DNA of 37,580 nt. Origin: Bacteroidales bacterium. Its GTDB lineage: Bacteria; Bacteroidota; Bacteroidia; Bacteroidales; P3. Below are positions 17,101-25,127 of the stretch, piece after piece. Under the pieces are notes generated by a model, which saw nothing but the letters and a program-made list of their open reading frames with translations, was not told the origin of the DNA and made no database searches. Position numbers and translations under genes: made by a program. Position 1 is the stretch's first letter. Each line of letters begins with the position of its first letter. The stretch covers positions 1 through 37,580 of the forward strand of contig JAILAT010000016.1 in the NCBI GenBank assembly GCA_024681475.1, written 5' to 3'.

Positions 17101-17966
17101 ATAAGGCTCAAACCATGGCTATCAGCCTGTCGGCCTATTATAAAGAGACGCGCGACCTGATCCAGGTGGTGCAGTATGCCGGTGCCGACCCCAACCAGAA
17201 CTACTATTCGTATGACAACCAGGACTACAAGACCATCAAAGGTTTCTCGCTGGCTTTCGATATGCGCCAGTCGAAGAATGTCCGTATCAACGCCAACTAT
17301 ACGCTGCAGTATGCTGAGGGTACCGGTCTGTCGACCACCACGATGCAGGAGCTTATCAAGGAAGGTTACACCACGCTGAAGATGCTGAACCCCATCAGCG
17401 ACGACCGTCGTCACGAGTTCAAGGCCAACGTGGACTACCGCTTCGGGAAGGAAGAGGGTCCGTTCAAGTTCTCCCGTGAAGTCACCGACAAGGATGGCAA
17501 CTCCCGCAAGAAAGTTGTGTATCCTCTGGAGAACTTCGGTATCAACTTCCTGGCTGTCGCCCAGTCGGGACGTCCCTACACCAGAGCTTTCAGCAACACG
17601 CAGTCGACCATCGTGGGTAGCTACCGCGGCGCCCGTCTGCCTTGGGGCTTCTACTTCAATGTTATCGTCGACAAGACCTGGTACATTGACATCCAGAAGA
17701 AGAACGGCGGCAAGCGTCCCACAGCTCTCAATGCGGCTATCACGATCAACAACCTGTTTGACTTGCGCAACGTGACGGGTGTGTTCTCGGTGACCGGTAA
17801 CCCCGATGACAATGGTTATCTGACCGACCCCGAGACCCAGTCCATCATCAACGCTTATCTTGACCCGCAGTCGTTCCGCGATATGTATTCAGTCTATCTG
17901 AACAACAGCTACTGGAACTACTCGCAGCCGAGAACCATCAAGTTGTCTTTGACCTATAATTTCTAA
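14181..17966 (+). CDS. TonB-dependent receptor with carboxypeptidase-regulatory-like N-terminal domain
   Basis: A 1261-residue outer-membrane protein. Order: signal peptide 1-20 (MFKKVLVTIGLLLMAGAVFA); a carboxypeptidase-regulatory-like beta domain at about 21-107 (GTLKGTITDEKTGQPVPMVT to ISHVSYQSIKTQITV), typical of SusC-like receptors; a plug domain at about 115-235 (SVESIVAATAGVGYEDGG, then EIQVILGGTPASIGEAIGGT); and a long barrel. NPNLKPERITNYELGF near 955 is the characteristic late-barrel motif, and the protein ends in IKLSLTYNF with a terminal phenylalanine. No SusD-like partner lies nearby, so it is not a standard glycan-uptake pair. The next two genes are a giant secreted protein and a PorV-like barrel. 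Its job may be in export or surface assembly of that cargo rather than nutrient import; this is inference from context. Confidence 0.9.
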   Translation: MFKKVLVTIGLLLMAGAVFAQGTLKGTITDEKTGQPVPMVTVRAMQGGQLIGGGRTDFDGVYTIKGLAVGTYDVEISHVSYQSIKTQITVKASGFTILNQALGKATGTLEAVKVVTQKNPVIEIGDASSTTHISADDIAHMPGTSVESIVAATAGVGYEDGGTGSARGEDNMVTMQGNVRKRTGVSVPKEAIAEIQVILGGTPASIGEAIGGTQIITLKPPSSTFKGLVKWETYFDYRLQNVLVLYLTGPVIKTALRDENGEKTGDRTLVGFRLTGQASTAKFPYYRAKDGRYRVVRDERVQELEQNPLVYNPLDGSVNYAGEYLRESDFVTIRRPNARNYYASKDREANFRNYSIALEGAVDIRFSDLATMTITGEYGFSHSPSTSLAYFPLNLSNAANGVSRSNNMVLTVDFTQRFDTPQKSDPNNPDVKVDPAISKVMYNITAMFNRYTSRSYNENFGDDVFKYGHIGTFITEKERSRETQNFEYFGTSQTAQVQTSWRDNMTSFTPSPYNPLYANYNTQLFGISAIAPYLYSFDNIRMFNGLINGESPSSIYGLFSNVGTQNTSYSKQANNYYYLQAKASALIKGHDVEIGFQYDQYTASYYGLAAASLWTIMRQSANAHTTQLDFSNPHAYFVGNELYVDYDRLVGGGQTRFDESMRRALGLDVNGTDWLDIDRYSPEFYAENGGLGMFSANELFNNGNSIVSYYGFDHTGERYNGRTWSLDDFFDPRAKGHKNYQYLPVFSPIYMAGYIQDQFYFQDLIFNVGVRVDYFDGNQMVLKDPYLLYESYTVGDLRGSNISYNTDLPGNRFANNASDDWVVYVDDAGATTPTIRGYRHNGIWYDANGVEVSSPSAIAGESGKPTPFRTQGAGGGQEMATTGNSSGNKISSAAFEDYKPQVVAMPRIAFSFPVNDRSQFKASYDIIARRPSGGWQADYTSYLYMNQASGVLNNPNLKPERITNYELGFQQALNKAQTMAISLSAYYKETRDLIQVVQYAGADPNQNYYSYDNQDYKTIKGFSLAFDMRQSKNVRINANYTLQYAEGTGLSTTTMQELIKEGYTTLKMLNPISDDRRHEFKANVDYRFGKEEGPFKFSREVTDKDGNSRKKVVYPLENFGINFLAVAQSGRPYTRAFSNTQSTIVGSYRGARLPWGFYFNVIVDKTWYIDIQKKNGGKRPTALNAAITINNLFDLRNVTGVFSVTGNPDDNGYLTDPETQSIINAYLDPQSFRDMYSVYLNNSYWNYSQPRTIKLSLTYNF

Positions 17967-17983
17967 GAAGTCAGTTTGGTGAG

Positions 17984-18021
17984 TCGCGCTGCCGGCGCGC
18001 GAAAGCCCGAGAGCGGCGCGA
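17984..18021 (+). repeat. Intercistronic hairpin between receptor and giant secreted protein
   Basis: TCGCGCTGC (17984-17992) pairs with GCGGCGCGA (18013-18021) in a nine-base-pair stem with one T-G wobble. No T-tract follows. It shares the word GCGCGCGAA with the 13582 palindrome. It may stabilise the mRNA end or tune relative expression. Confidence 0.45.
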
Positions 18022-18060
18022 CACACCAATAGCCATAAAAGAGAAAAAAATTATAAAAAG

Positions 18061-21000
18061 ATGAAAAATATATTTATTAAAACAGTCTTAGTGGCTTTTA
18101 TGATCTCGGCGACAGCAGGGACCGCGATGGCAGACATCTGCCGCACCTGCAAGACATCGAGTCCCAAGAAGATGGCGACGAGTTCCAAAGCCGCAGTGTG
18201 CAAAAGAGCACAAAGTACTGCCGAGCTGAATATCAACAACGTGCGTGCGTTGATAAATGGTTACGGCAACATGTGGTACGACGGAAGTGTTACGCAGTAT
18301 CATATTCCGAAAGACGGTACTTCGACGCCTATGTACTGCGCCGCCCTGTGGATTGGTGGTACTGATGTGAACGAGCAGTTGCGTCTTGCCGCTCTGCGTT
18401 TTGGTTCGGAAGGCGACGACTATTGGCCCGGTCCTCTAACCATCGACGGTACGGCCGACATCACCATCGAGGTATGTAACTACTACGACCGTCACTACAA
18501 AATCACCCAGAGCGATGTGGTGGCTTTCAACGGCATGTTCGACTGGACTGCCAACGGCCCTGTGCCCAACGAGAACTACAACGATGCCGACATTGCCCAG
18601 GTTATCAAGGAGTGGCCTGCTCATGGCAACTTCGAGAACCAGAGCTACTATCTGGCACCTTTCAAAGATGTCGACGGCGACGGTACATACAACTACCAGG
18701 CTGGTGACTATCCTTACTACGATTTCGACAATGAGCTTTGCCCCCGTACCCTGAAGGCCAGCCTGGCCGATGGCGAGAACTATCACCCCGCTGTCACCAT
18801 GGAAGACTCGGCAGGCATCGTTAAGGGCGGTCTGCTCTCCGACCAGGTGCTGAAAGGCGACCAGACGATCTGGTGGGTATTCAACGATATGGGTAACACC
18901 CACACCGAATCGAAAGGCCAGCCCATCGGTATGGAAATCCGTGCCCAGGCTTTCGCTTTCGCCACCAACGACGAGATCAACAACATGACGTTCTATTCCT
19001 ATGAGATTATCAACCGTTCGACCTATGAGTTGCGCAACACCTATTTCAGCCAGTGGGTCGACCCGGATTTGGGTTACGGCTACGACGACTATGTGGGATG
19101 CGATGTGAAACGTGGTTTGGGTTATTGCTACAACGGTAAGGATATCGACGGCCCCGGAACGGGTTCCTACAGCGGTATTCCTCCTGCAATCGGTATCGAC
19201 TTCTTCCAGGGTCCCTACATGGACGCCGACGGTAGGGACAACCCCCGCGTCGACATCAACAAGATGCTCACCTACTATCCCACCCAGCTGGCCACCTATG
19301 CGCTGACTGGTGGTGGCTACGACACCATCCGTCTGAACGACGATGCCGACCTGTACTATCCCGACGCATGGTATTTCCAGCAGAACGACTCGGTTGGCAA
19401 CTGCGCCATCAACGGTGTGAACTTCGGTAACAACATCATCGACGACGAGCGTTTCGGTATGCGCCGCTTCGTGTATTACGACAACAGCGTGGATGCCGTC
19501 CACGGTGAGCCTTCGAAGGCTACTGACTACTACAACTACTTGCGTGGCTACTGGAAGAACGGTGCCCGTATGAAATATGGTGGAAACGCTATCAACGTGA
19601 ACACCACCACTCTGGATTGCGACTTCATGTTCCCTGGTGACAGCGACCCGTTGCATTGGGGTACCAATGGCAATGTCCCCGAGTCGAATCCTGACGACTG
19701 GACTGAGAAGACCGCCGGCAACACGCCTCGTGACGTGCGTTTCATGCAGTCTGCTGGTCCTTTCACCCTGAAACCTGGTGCTCTGAACTATATCACCGTT
19801 GGTATTCCTTTCGCACAGGCAACCTCCGGTTCGGCTTGGACCTCGGTTGAGTTGCTCCGCGAAATCGACGATGTTTGCCAGTCGCTGTTCGAGAACTGTT
19901 TCAAGGTGCTCGACGGTCCCGATGCTCCTACGCTGGTGGCTCAGGAACTGAAGAACGAGATTATCCTCTACATCACCTATGAGAACCCCAACTCGAACAA
20001 CTACGGTGAGAAATATCACGAGCTGGATCCTTCCATCGTGAGCTCCTACATCGACGCTCAGGGCAACAAGGTGGCTTACACCAATGATGAGCGTTCGTAC
20101 GACTTCGAAGGTTACCAGATTTTCCAGCTGATCGATGCCAACGCTTCGATTGCCGACATCAACGATGAGACCAAGGCTCGCCTTGTGGCTCAGTGCGATA
20201 TCAAGAACTTCTACGATGCAGAGCAGACCCTGCCTATCGGAACCTTGGTGAACTACACCAACAACTCGACGACAGGTCTTATCTCTGGCCAGATTATGGT
20301 GAACGGCGCCAACAACGGTATCCAGCACGTGTTCCGCGTGACGACCGACCAGTTCGCCAACGGTACCAACACGACGCTTGTCAACAATAAAGAATACTAC
20401 TATATCTGCGTTGCTTACGCACACAACCGCTATAAAGAGTATTCCCAGACCGACGCTTCGAAACTTGACGGACAGAAAGAGCCTTACCTTGCTGGTCGTA
20501 AGAACGAGAAGGGCCGTGCCATCACCCCGATTACGGCAATACCTCACGATCCTATCACCGAGAACGGCGGTACGGTTGCCCAGGCCACCTTCGGTCTGTG
20601 CCCGAACATCACCCGTATCGAAGGTTTCGGCAACGGCGGTATGGCTCTGGAGCTGACCGAGGCTTCCCTGAATGAACTGATGGGTGCTCCTGGCCAGCCT
20701 GCCAAGGCTCCTGGTACTTTCAACGAGCGTCTGTCGGGTGGTAGCTACTCGGGCTCGATGAGCGATCCTTGCCTCATCCCCAACCCCCAGTATGAGCAGA
20801 ATGCCGGTCCTATCAACGTTCGCGTTATCGACCCGCTGAGCATCAAGCAGGGCCAGTTCTATATCAAATTTGACGACTATACCGACACAGCACACTGGGT
20901 CATCTCCACTGTCGATGGTTCGCCGCTGTTCGACTCGGTGTACTCCGATACTTCCGACTTTGTGATTGGCCGCTACAACGAGCAGCTGTTCCTCGACCTC

Positions 21001-22791
21001 GGTATCGCAGTCTCCATCACCAACCCGAAGGCTATTGCCAGCGACCTTATCGTTTCGGGTACCGATGTGAAGGGCGGTATTGTGGGCAACGAAGCTGTCA
21101 TCAGCGCCAACATGACCTTTGCCGATGTCAACCATCAGTGGCTGAGCGGTATCACCGACAACGACAACTATATGCTTTACAACTGGGTGCGTTCCGGCGC
21201 TCAGTATGCTGCCAGCAACCTGACCACTTTCGACAACAAGTCGACCCCGATTTCGATGTCGGAGGCTTATCTGGACGACGACTACTACAAATCTGACTAC
21301 AACCAGCTGAAAGACCAGACCGAGACCCACGATGTCGACAAGTATCAGATCTTTGAGGATGTGCTCGGTGGCCTGTGGGCACCCTACGGCTTGTGCTCCG
21401 CACTGCCTTACCACCCCGCTTTCTCGTTCCGCTACTACATCGCCGACTCGTCGGTTATCGACTCGCTGCGCTCGGTTCGTCCCAACGATTTCAAATACAA
21501 CTACCATCAGTTGATGCGTAGAACCTCTATCCACACGAGAAACAAATCGATCATGTTCAACGACCTGTCGAAGCTGCCCAGCGTGCGTATCGTACTGACC
21601 GCCGACAAGACGAAGTGGACGCGCTGCCCGGTTCTTGAGATGTGCGACGATTACACTCAGGCCGAAGGCAAGGCTCACCGCTTCCAGCTGCGTAAACACG
21701 CATCTGTCGACAAGAACGGCGACACCGCTACTGTCAGCGGCGCTTCCAACGATCCCAACAGCCCCAACTACATCTCCGACCGCGGTATGGGTTGGTTCCC
21801 GGGCTACGCCATCAACCTGGCTACGGGCGAGCGTCTGAACATCATGTTTGGTGAGGATTCGCGCTACGTGCAGTACAATGGTCGCGATATGTTGTGGAAC
21901 CCCGTCCAAACCATCTCGGTGGGTACTGAGAACTATGTGATGGGCGGCCGCCACTACATCTATGTCATGAATGCCATCTCGCAGGATTTCCCGCGTTACC
22001 ACGTAACCGCCGACAGCTACACGAAGGCCACCTACAAGAGCCCCTCGTACGATGCCGGCCGTTGGGCTGTGAAGATGCTCCAGTCGCTCGACCATCTCTA
22101 CACCATCAAGAACAATGAGGTCAACCAGGGTCTGTTGCGCTTCGACGGTGCTAAGTATGTGTTGCCTGTCCGCGACTCTGCCGCCTTCCTCTTCTCGACG
22201 GTGAGCTGGGTGAATATGCCTCTGGCAACAGAGACCATCAACAAGCAGTCTGACATACCTTGCGACGTCACCATCGACCTGAATGTCTATGGCCGTTACG
22301 GTAACTACTATGGCAACAACGGTTCCAACCCGCTCAATGTCGGTAAGGATACGCTGAACAGCAACAACCCGATGTACATGTTCGAGTTGACCGACGACAT
22401 TGTTACACTGACCAATCAGGCACTGGCAAACAACAAGGATGCCGAAAGCTACAAGGATTCGTTGCTGAGTATGATCTATGTGGTGCCCAACCCCTATTAC
22501 AGCGCCTCAACGCTTGAGACGGGTAGCCAGTTGGAGACCAAGGTCCGTTTCATCAATGTTCCTGCCAACTCCACCATCACCATCTACACTGTCGATGGCA
22601 CCGTGGTGCGCCGCTTCCGCGGCACTCCTTCGAACCAGACGACCTACGACTGGGATTTGCATAACTCCGCAGGTACCCCCATTGCTGGCGGATTGTATCT
22701 GATACACTTCGAATGCCCCGGCATTGGCGAACGTGTTATCAAGTGGTTCGGAACGATGCGTCCTGTTGACCTGAATAATTTCCAATTCTAA
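18061..22791 (+). CDS. Giant secreted protein with T9SS-like C-terminal domain
   Basis: A 1576-residue protein with a signal peptide (MKNIFIKTVLVAFMISATAGTAMA) and four cysteines soon after it. The N-terminal part (INNVRALINGYGNMWYDG, then CAALWIGGTDVNEQLRLAALRFG and DDYWPGPL) follows a pattern I associate with large Bacteroidota surface proteins secreted by the type IX system; this is from memory of the family, not a search. The body is rich in Asp, Asn, Tyr and Gly, as in exported repetitive beta proteins. The last ~100 residues start VVPNPYY (1474-1480) and continue with ITIYTVDGTVVRRF and AGTPIAGGLYLIHFE, the layout of a FlgD-like/T9SS type A C-terminal domain, but extended by KWFGTMRPVDLNNFQF beyond the usual end. 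No catalytic motif is seen. It is flanked by a TonB-dependent receptor and a PorV-like barrel. Confidence 0.8.
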   Translation: MKNIFIKTVLVAFMISATAGTAMADICRTCKTSSPKKMATSSKAAVCKRAQSTAELNINNVRALINGYGNMWYDGSVTQYHIPKDGTSTPMYCAALWIGGTDVNEQLRLAALRFGSEGDDYWPGPLTIDGTADITIEVCNYYDRHYKITQSDVVAFNGMFDWTANGPVPNENYNDADIAQVIKEWPAHGNFENQSYYLAPFKDVDGDGTYNYQAGDYPYYDFDNELCPRTLKASLADGENYHPAVTMEDSAGIVKGGLLSDQVLKGDQTIWWVFNDMGNTHTESKGQPIGMEIRAQAFAFATNDEINNMTFYSYEIINRSTYELRNTYFSQWVDPDLGYGYDDYVGCDVKRGLGYCYNGKDIDGPGTGSYSGIPPAIGIDFFQGPYMDADGRDNPRVDINKMLTYYPTQLATYALTGGGYDTIRLNDDADLYYPDAWYFQQNDSVGNCAINGVNFGNNIIDDERFGMRRFVYYDNSVDAVHGEPSKATDYYNYLRGYWKNGARMKYGGNAINVNTTTLDCDFMFPGDSDPLHWGTNGNVPESNPDDWTEKTAGNTPRDVRFMQSAGPFTLKPGALNYITVGIPFAQATSGSAWTSVELLREIDDVCQSLFENCFKVLDGPDAPTLVAQELKNEIILYITYENPNSNNYGEKYHELDPSIVSSYIDAQGNKVAYTNDERSYDFEGYQIFQLIDANASIADINDETKARLVAQCDIKNFYDAEQTLPIGTLVNYTNNSTTGLISGQIMVNGANNGIQHVFRVTTDQFANGTNTTLVNNKEYYYICVAYAHNRYKEYSQTDASKLDGQKEPYLAGRKNEKGRAITPITAIPHDPITENGGTVAQATFGLCPNITRIEGFGNGGMALELTEASLNELMGAPGQPAKAPGTFNERLSGGSYSGSMSDPCLIPNPQYEQNAGPINVRVIDPLSIKQGQFYIKFDDYTDTAHWVISTVDGSPLFDSVYSDTSDFVIGRYNEQLFLDLGIAVSITNPKAIASDLIVSGTDVKGGIVGNEAVISANMTFADVNHQWLSGITDNDNYMLYNWVRSGAQYAASNLTTFDNKSTPISMSEAYLDDDYYKSDYNQLKDQTETHDVDKYQIFEDVLGGLWAPYGLCSALPYHPAFSFRYYIADSSVIDSLRSVRPNDFKYNYHQLMRRTSIHTRNKSIMFNDLSKLPSVRIVLTADKTKWTRCPVLEMCDDYTQAEGKAHRFQLRKHASVDKNGDTATVSGASNDPNSPNYISDRGMGWFPGYAINLATGERLNIMFGEDSRYVQYNGRDMLWNPVQTISVGTENYVMGGRHYIYVMNAISQDFPRYHVTADSYTKATYKSPSYDAGRWAVKMLQSLDHLYTIKNNEVNQGLLRFDGAKYVLPVRDSAAFLFSTVSWVNMPLATETINKQSDIPCDVTIDLNVYGRYGNYYGNNGSNPLNVGKDTLNSNNPMYMFELTDDIVTLTNQALANNKDAESYKDSLLSMIYVVPNPYYSASTLETGSQLETKVRFINVPANSTITIYTVDGTVVRRFRGTPSNQTTYDWDLHNSAGTPIAGGLYLIHFECPGIGERVIKWFGTMRPVDLNNFQF

Positions 22792-22816
22792 TGTCTGTTG
22801 AACCCTGTAAAAAAAG

Positions 22817-23893
22817 ATGACAATGAAACGCATATTTAGAATAATAACCGTAGTAGCCATAACCCTGGCGGTCACCCCTTACAGCCTTATGGCTGGTAAT
22901 GATGACCGTAGAGGTACGGCAGGTGCACAGGAATTATTAATCAACCCTTGGGCGCATAGCCGTGGATGGGGAAGCCTCAACGTGGGTAACTCCCGTGGCA
23001 TAGATGCTTTCTTCACCAACATTGCCGGTCTTTCGTTTGTGGAGCGTTACGAGTTCGCCTATTCCAACACGATGCTCTATGGCGGCAAGAACGGTCTGCG
23101 CGGCGGCGGCTCCAGCAATGCCTTCGGTCTTGCTGTCCGTGTCGGTAGCTCGGGTGTGTTGGGAGCCTATGTGATGGCTTTGAACTTTGGTCAACTTGAT
23201 GTCACCACGACCGAGAACCCCGAGCCAGGTGCTCTGGGAACCTTCTCGCCGACGCTGATGAACCTCAATGTGGCCTATTCGCACGCATTCTCCAGCTCCA
23301 TCCATGGTGGTGTGAACATCAAGGTCATCAACGAGTCGACCTCCGATGTTTCGGCCACGGGTGTCGCTCTCGATGCCGGTATCCAGTATGTGACCGGTGA
23401 GAACGATGAGTTGAAGTTCGGTATCTCCCTGAAGAACATTGGACCCTCCATGTCGTTCGGCGGCACGGGTATGGCTTTCTCGGTGACCAACAACAACGGC
23501 AACCTCATCACGGTGGAATATCGCGATGCAGAAATCGAGCTTCCCACTATCCTCAACATCGGTGTCGCCTACGACTTCCTGTTCGAGAAATGGGATCAGC
23601 GCCTTACTCTCGTTGGTAACTTCACCTCCAACGCCTTCTCGAGAGACTATTTCGGCATCGGCGCCGAGTACTCGATTCTCAACCGTTTCGAGGTTCGCAC
23701 CGGCTTCGTCTATCAGGACGGCCTGTTCAACAGCGAGCGTGTTACCTCCAGCGCCGGATTCCATGCCGGTGCCTCGGTCAACATTCCTGTTGCCAAGGAT
23801 GACGACACCAAAGGACTTACCATCGACTACGCTTTCAGCACGCAGTACAATCTGAGACCTACGCACTCGATTGGCGCTTCGTTCCGATTCTAA
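22817..23893 (+). CDS. PorV/PorQ-family outer-membrane protein
   Basis: The 358-residue product has a signal peptide (MKRIFRIITVVAITLAVTPYSLMA) and then a FadL-like 14-strand-type barrel. The N-terminal segment of the mature protein, GTAGAQELLINPWAHSRGWG followed by SRGIDAFFTNIAGLSFV, is the PorV/PorQ family signature (AGAQ..., then DA...NPAGL-like). The end GASFRF fits barrel insertion. PorV is the T9SS shuttle that carries cargo C-terminal domains from the translocon to the attachment complex; PorQ-like members have related or unknown roles. Which subfamily this is cannot be decided by eye. It starts 25 bases after the giant protein, so cargo and carrier are probably translated from one message, which ends at the 23918 terminator. 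ATG at 22823 (MKRIF) is an alternative start. Confidence 0.82.
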   Translation: MTMKRIFRIITVVAITLAVTPYSLMAGNDDRRGTAGAQELLINPWAHSRGWGSLNVGNSRGIDAFFTNIAGLSFVERYEFAYSNTMLYGGKNGLRGGGSSNAFGLAVRVGSSGVLGAYVMALNFGQLDVTTTENPEPGALGTFSPTLMNLNVAYSHAFSSSIHGGVNIKVINESTSDVSATGVALDAGIQYVTGENDELKFGISLKNIGPSMSFGGTGMAFSVTNNNGNLITVEYRDAEIELPTILNIGVAYDFLFEKWDQRLTLVGNFTSNAFSRDYFGIGAEYSILNRFEVRTGFVYQDGLFNSERVTSSAGFHAGASVNIPVAKDDDTKGLTIDYAFSTQYNLRPTHSIGASFRF

Positions 23894-23917
23894 GAAGTAA
23901 GTTCTACATAACCCCTT

Positions 23918-23955
23918 GTCAGGAAAGGTTCATCAATGGACCTTTCCTGACTTTT
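23918..23955 (+). terminator. Intrinsic terminator ending the secDF/receptor/PorV block
   Basis: GTCAGGAAAGGT (23918-23929) pairs perfectly with ACCTTTCCTGAC (23940-23951), with a T-tract of four after it. Inner bases can extend the stem further. This is the first terminator since the secDF promoter. Confidence 0.85.
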
Positions 23956-24098
23956 AGCAACGCTTGTAAGAAAGAAATCTTATTATTAATAATATAGAAA
24001 ACCCACATGCCGGAACTGGGCAACCGTGTCCGCTGTGGTGTGTTCTGAACAAAGAAACAAGTATTAACAGCCGACCATTACGGCAAAAAACAACCACA

Positions 24099-24572
24099 AT
24101 GGCAGAAATAAAGTATTATAGCGAAGAAGGATTGCAAAAGCTCAAGGATGAGTTGCATCAGTTAATAGCCTTCGACAGACCTGCGGCTGCCGCCGCTATC
24201 GCAGAGGCTCGCGACAAGGGTGACCTGTCTGAGAATGCGGAATACGATGCCGCCAAGGAGGCCCAGGGCCATCTGGAGGCTCGCATCTCCAAGTTGCAGG
24301 ACCTGATTGCCAATGCCCGTCTGCTCGACGAATCGAAAATCGATACCTCCAAGGTGCTCTTGCTCTCCAAGATAACCATTCGCAACACGAAGAACAACAT
24401 GAAGCAGGTCTATACCATCGTGCCCGAAAGCGAGGCCAACCTGAAACAGGGACTTATCTCTGTGTCGTCGCCCTTCGCACAGGCCTTCTTGGGCAAGCGC
24501 GCCGGCGAAGAGGTCGAGGTGGTGGTGCCTGCCGGCACGATGCACTTCGAGATCCTCTCGGTGGAACGTTAA
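24099..24572 (+). CDS. greA: Transcription elongation factor GreA
   Basis: It rescues backtracked RNA polymerase by stimulating cleavage of the transcript's 3' end. The 157-residue protein has the N-terminal antiparallel coiled coil (about 1-75), whose tip holds the acidic catalytic motif in GDLSENAEYDAAKE (41-54), and a C-terminal FKBP-like domain ending in SPFAQAFLGKRAGEEVEVVVPAG. All family landmarks are intact. No -7 box consensus was found in the 205 bases upstream apart from the terminator at 23918. The HIT gene follows after 77 bases. Confidence 0.95.
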   Translation: MAEIKYYSEEGLQKLKDELHQLIAFDRPAAAAAIAEARDKGDLSENAEYDAAKEAQGHLEARISKLQDLIANARLLDESKIDTSKVLLLSKITIRNTKNNMKQVYTIVPESEANLKQGLISVSSPFAQAFLGKRAGEEVEVVVPAGTMHFEILSVER

Positions 24573-24649
24573 TAGATGATAATCTGATGGTTGGCGGAGG
24601 TCGCGGTTTTCCACCATGCTCTCGCCACCGTCTGTAAACACAAAGCATT

Positions 24650-25045
24650 ATGGCATCCATATTTTCCCGTATTGTGGCAGGCGAGATACCCTGCTATAAG
24701 GTGGCTGAGACCGACGAATGTCTCGCTTTTCTCGACGTTAATCCAGTGGTGAAGGGGCATGTGCTCTGCATACCCAAGAAAGAGGTGGACTATATCTTCG
24801 ACCTCGACGATGAGCAATACGTCTCTTTGCAGCTCTTCAGCCGTCGCGTGGCGCGTGCATTGAAGACTGTGGTGCCTTGCATCAAAGTGGGCGTGGCCGT
24901 CGTGGGCCTGGATGTGCCCCACACGCATATCCATCTGGTGCCTCTCAACCAGCCTGGAGACCTCAGTTTTGAGCACCATATCACCATGGCTCCCGAGGAG
25001 ATGCAGGCGTTGGCTAGCCAGATTGCCGCCGCAATGAAAGACTGA
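24650..25045 (+). CDS. HIT-family nucleotide hydrolase
   Basis: The 131-residue protein has the HIT fold start (IFSRIVAGEIPCYKVAETDECLAFLDV), the middle segment GHVLCIPKKEVDYIFDL, and the catalytic histidine triad in HTHIHLVPL (H91, H93, H95), preceded by GLDVP. Histidine-triad hydrolases of this HinT/Fhit-like group cleave nucleotide phosphoramidates or adenylated molecules through a nucleotidyl-histidine intermediate; the true substrate here is unknown. It is cytoplasmic. It lies just downstream of greA, a pairing I believe is common in Bacteroidota, and ends at the palindromic terminator at 25067. Confidence 0.93.
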   Translation: MASIFSRIVAGEIPCYKVAETDECLAFLDVNPVVKGHVLCIPKKEVDYIFDLDDEQYVSLQLFSRRVARALKTVVPCIKVGVAVVGLDVPHTHIHLVPLNQPGDLSFEHHITMAPEEMQALASQIAAAMKD

Positions 25046-25066
25046 ACAGGAATTTGTTGAACACTT

Positions 25067-25103
25067 AGCCATATTCGAGGCCTCGAATATGGCTATTTTT
25101 TTT
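25067..25103 (+). terminator. Intrinsic terminator after the HIT gene, a 28-base perfect palindrome
   Basis: Bases 25067-25080 are exactly complementary to 25081-25094, beginning AGCCATATTCGAGG. A run of eight T follows at 25096-25103. The converging transporter gene ends at 25128, but no T-tract lies on its side. Confidence 0.88.
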
Positions 25104-25127
25104 GTATGCCCTTGTCGCGACGGGCAG

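Noticed and set aside
18436..22095. A 1219-codon open frame antisense to the giant secreted protein gene
   Set aside because: Its product is a low-quality Val/Arg/Gly/His-rich string with no domain, signal or homology pattern. GC-rich third positions of the real gene remove stop codons on the opposite strand; similar antisense frames lie opposite the receptor (14844-17414), secDF (11617-13596) and the BamA-like gene (2632-3795).
24573..24649. Possible terminator between greA and the HIT gene
   Set aside because: The GGCGGAG/CTCTCGCC pairing is mismatched with a large loop and no T-tract.
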